A stretch of DNA of 52,173 nucleotides from Clostridia bacterium. GTDB lineage: Bacteria > Bacillota > Clostridia > Oscillospirales > CAG-272. The notes beneath the pieces were generated by a model. The model saw only the letters and a list, made by a program, of their open reading frames with translations. It was not told where the DNA came from and ran no database searches. Made by a program: the position numbers and the translations under genes. This document shows, in pieces, positions 50,519 to 52,173 of this stretch; position 1 is the first letter of the stretch, and each line of letters begins with the position of its first letter. Where the stretch lies: contig JAGAEA010000040.1 in the NCBI GenBank assembly GCA_017613355.1, forward strand, positions 1-52,173. Reading direction: 5' to 3'.

Positions 50519-50878
50519 TCAAACATAAACTATTTCTTGTAGAATCTCGGTTTCAATACGATTGCGGATTTCAGTTTCAATCCGCAAGTCGTTAAGAAAG
50601 TCTCCGGTTTTACGGTATTGTTCGGAAGCAGAAAGTTTAGCATACATTGCTTCAAACATACTGTCCGCCGCTTTGTCGATTCCGTGTAAATACTCAGGCA
50701 GATCTTCAATCGACCAGTATTTGCCGGGATTCTCTTCTTCAAGGTACTTCTTTGCAAGTGTTCCGTACTTGCCGTAGGTGTGTTTTGTTGGTTTAACAAG
50801 GCTTTGATAAACCTTGATCTCCTCAACAGTCAACCCTTGTCCGGCTTCGGCTTTTTTCAAGATTTCGTTACTGTTCAT
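50519..50878 (-). CDS. TnpV-like transposon protein
   Basis: 119 residues. The YGKYGTLAKKYLEEENPGKY stretch and the late NDLRIETEIRNRIETEILQE segment match the TnpV family found with TnpX recombinases (Tn4451-type elements). Its role there is unknown. AGGAGGTTTGAA before the ATG. Confidence 0.75.
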   Translation of the reverse strand: MNSNEILKKAEAGQGLTVEEIKVYQSLVKPTKHTYGKYGTLAKKYLEEENPGKYWSIEDLPEYLHGIDKAADSMFEAMYAKLSASEQYRKTGDFLNDLRIETEIRNRIETEILQEIVYV

Positions 50879-51211
50879 TTCAAACCTCCTGCGATATAAT
50901 AGTCGTATTTATACGATACTTTTATTTTACCACACCTTAGGAAGTTTGTCAAGCTGAAATTGAAAAATGAGCATAGAGATATGCGATTGTTTTTTCATAT
51001 CATAGCGATTCGGCTCGCTAAACCTTTTGCTTCTGTTCTGTTTATGGCGTGAACAGATTGCCACTGTAGAAAGACGCCCGCTGAAAAAGTGGGTTTCCCA
51101 CTTGTTTGGTGCGACAGCGGAGCACCTTCGAAATGCCCGATTTTGGGAATTTCCTTTACCTGCTTCCAAAATACACAGGATACCCAAAATTTGCTTGCAA
51201 TTTGCTTGTCG
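50879..51211. other. intergenic region of the second element, no gene seen
   Basis: About 330 bp. Two minus-strand frames (starting near 51187 and 51231) run through it, but both lack ribosome sites and have the odd composition of out-of-frame reading. Such a non-coding tract between recombinase and replication genes may hold a transfer or replication origin; nothing definite is visible. Confidence 0.4.
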
Positions 51212-51879
51212 TTAAGATCCGATGATGTCACGGTAATGGATCAGTATTTGGTACAGACTTTGACAGTTCCGATACACCGATTGCGGCAGTCGATCGTCGA
51301 GCAGCGACCAGTTGACGCCTTCTGTCAGATGCATGCTTGAACGGCAAATATCGTTTTTGACCTGTGGCTGTCGGAGCAGGAATCCGTCCCTGTCAAGCGG
51401 TGGTTCTGGTATGCGTTTGTGTTTGGAGGTGCCGCCGCGAGAACCGTTCCTCTTCTGCATTTTGGATAGATCCAGTTTCCGTTTGGCGAGCGCGAAAAAT
51501 GAGTCAACCGGCGGTTTGAGTGTCGGCACTTTGTCCTCGAACATGTATTCGCAAATGGCTTTGACGTACTGCCCGCTCTGCTTTTCATCCAAGAGGCAAA
51601 GCGCATCATAGAAGTTCTCTTGAAACGTAAAGTGCTTCATTTTGCGGTTGAGTCCCGATGGCGCTTTCCCGCTCTGAAGCGTATCTTTGCTCTCTTCCAA
51701 GATGTCCACAAGGTTGCCCCAATAGAAGCGTTCCTTGCTATCCTCAATGTCTGCAAGTGGCTCGGTTGAAAACATATACGCGCACATTCGTTTTGTCAGT
51801 CGTCCCGCTTCTTCGGCCTTCAAGGCGCACAGGATTTGCGCATAGAAGTCGTAGAACTGATTGCTTGTGGCTGTTCCAT
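51212..51879 (-). pseudogene. DUF6291-like replication-associated gene with frameshift at its start
   Basis: The downstream frame reads NQFYDFYAQILCALKAEEAG RLTKRMCAYMFS, then a second, similar unit ENFYDALCLLDEKQSGQYVK AICEYMFE with the conserved DSFFALAKRKLDLSKMQKRN. These are two tandem copies of a DUF6291-type domain, seen in element replication modules. An ATG at 51879 with AAAGGAGG is perfectly placed, but its frame stops after 19 codons. Losing one A at ~51874-51876 explains this; with it, the start would read METATSNQFYDF. The gene is thus broken, or there is a sequencing error. The C-terminal RIPEPPLDRDGFLLRQPQ region is unusual. Confidence 0.7.
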
Positions 51880-52173
51880 AATATCCTCCTTTCGTAGTTT
51901 TGGTTTGACTTGATCAGTCACACTTGGGTCGATCTCTTGGTCGGTTCATAGGTATCTCTCCTTTCATAAAATATCCCCTCAATAGGTAGGCAACGAAAAC
52001 CAGCATTTGTCCACGCGAAGGGCAAAAAATTTTTAACAAAAAGATCTCTCTACTTAAATGGGCAAAAAACGGGCAAAAACGAACCCCCTAAAATGCAAAA
52101 TTCACGAAGAATTAACAAATCCCCCTCAATAGGTAGGCAGCGAGATTGCCATTTTCACAACCGGTTTTCAAAA
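51880..52173. repeat. repeat-rich non-coding end of the window
   Basis: An 18-bp direct repeat CCCCTCAATAGGTAGGCA lies at 51975-51992 and 52122-52139. In between, GGGCAAAAA occurs three times (52020, 52062 and 52072 area), with several AT-rich tracts including a tttttaacaaaaag/aattaacaaat pair. No ORF. It could be an iteron-type replication or transfer region. Confidence 0.5.

Larger units (their letters stand above)
48300..52173. mobile_element. serine-recombinase element joined to tRNA-Lys (continues past the window)
   Basis: From the tRNA-Lys end rightwards the genes are all minus strand: large serine recombinase, three small accessory genes, a frameshifted replication-type gene, then repeats. 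No second copy of the tRNA-Lys end is seen before the window stops, so the far border is outside. Confidence 0.7.

Noticed and set aside
50927..51231. Two minus-strand frames of 78-86 residues
   Set aside because: No ribosome site; I have the impression such translations recur in Clostridial elements as spurious ORFs. Kept only as a non-coding region.

Overview
The window looks like a chromosome segment of a strictly anaerobic Gram-positive bacterium of the Clostridia (Firmicutes). Support comes from HPr kinase/phosphorylase, a tRNA-dependent T-box leader, the FakA/FakB/PlsY lipid genes, a PerR-type regulator, rubrerythrin plus thioredoxin, acetate kinase, GGAGG-type ribosome binding sites, and very regular sigma-A promoters (TTGACA-17-TATAAT) in front of most units. 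The genus cannot be told from the sequence alone.

Region 1 (1-3570) is the 3' end of an RHS polymorphic-toxin locus. One RHS toxin tip with its immunity gene is followed by a 39-bp tail of an ankyrin-type immunity gene, then a start-less second RHS tip with a different toxin and a full ankyrin-repeat immunity gene, then a third short RHS core scrap. This is the footprint of serial toxin-tip replacement.

Region 2 (3572-17383) is an integrated element in tRNA-Pro(CGG), bounded by a perfect 59-bp direct repeat. It carries a Fic-domain protein, a small unknown gene, a candidate structured RNA, two small helix-turn-helix genes, a tyrosine integrase, and a type I restriction-modification operon. 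That operon (hsdM, DUF4238-like gene, hsdS, coiled-coil/TM gene, polytopic membrane gene, hsdR) has three non-RM genes tightly embedded in it. TGGGTCAA pairs spaced about one helical turn lie near the ends and look like integrase arm sites. A matching arm and terminator also lie outside the left end, which suggests an older element of the same family next to this one.

Region 3 (17416-48300) is ordinary core chromosome: rubrerythrin and thioredoxin, alanine racemase, an AraC regulator, YqeG phosphatase, MscL, an SGNH hydrolase, a DNA glycosylase, a thioesterase, an XRE regulator, a 4-helix-bundle gene with repeats, tRNA-Ile(CAT), a T-box-controlled TrpB-like enzyme, acetate kinase, a secreted nuclease, PerR, a phosphopantetheinyl transferase, HprK, LRR proteins, AlaS, DUF523, a YgjP-like metallopeptidase, a histidine phosphatase, the fakB-fakA-plsY operon, pgsA-tetR and a flavodoxin. 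Interspersed 104-bp repeats and a small tRNA-associated insertion lie around 24.6-27.0 kb.

Region 4 (48300-52173, running off the window) starts with tRNA-Lys(TTT). It continues as a second mobile element with a large serine recombinase whose last codons are the antisense of the tRNA, small accessory genes (one TnpV-like), a frameshifted replication-type gene, and repeat-rich DNA at the window edge.
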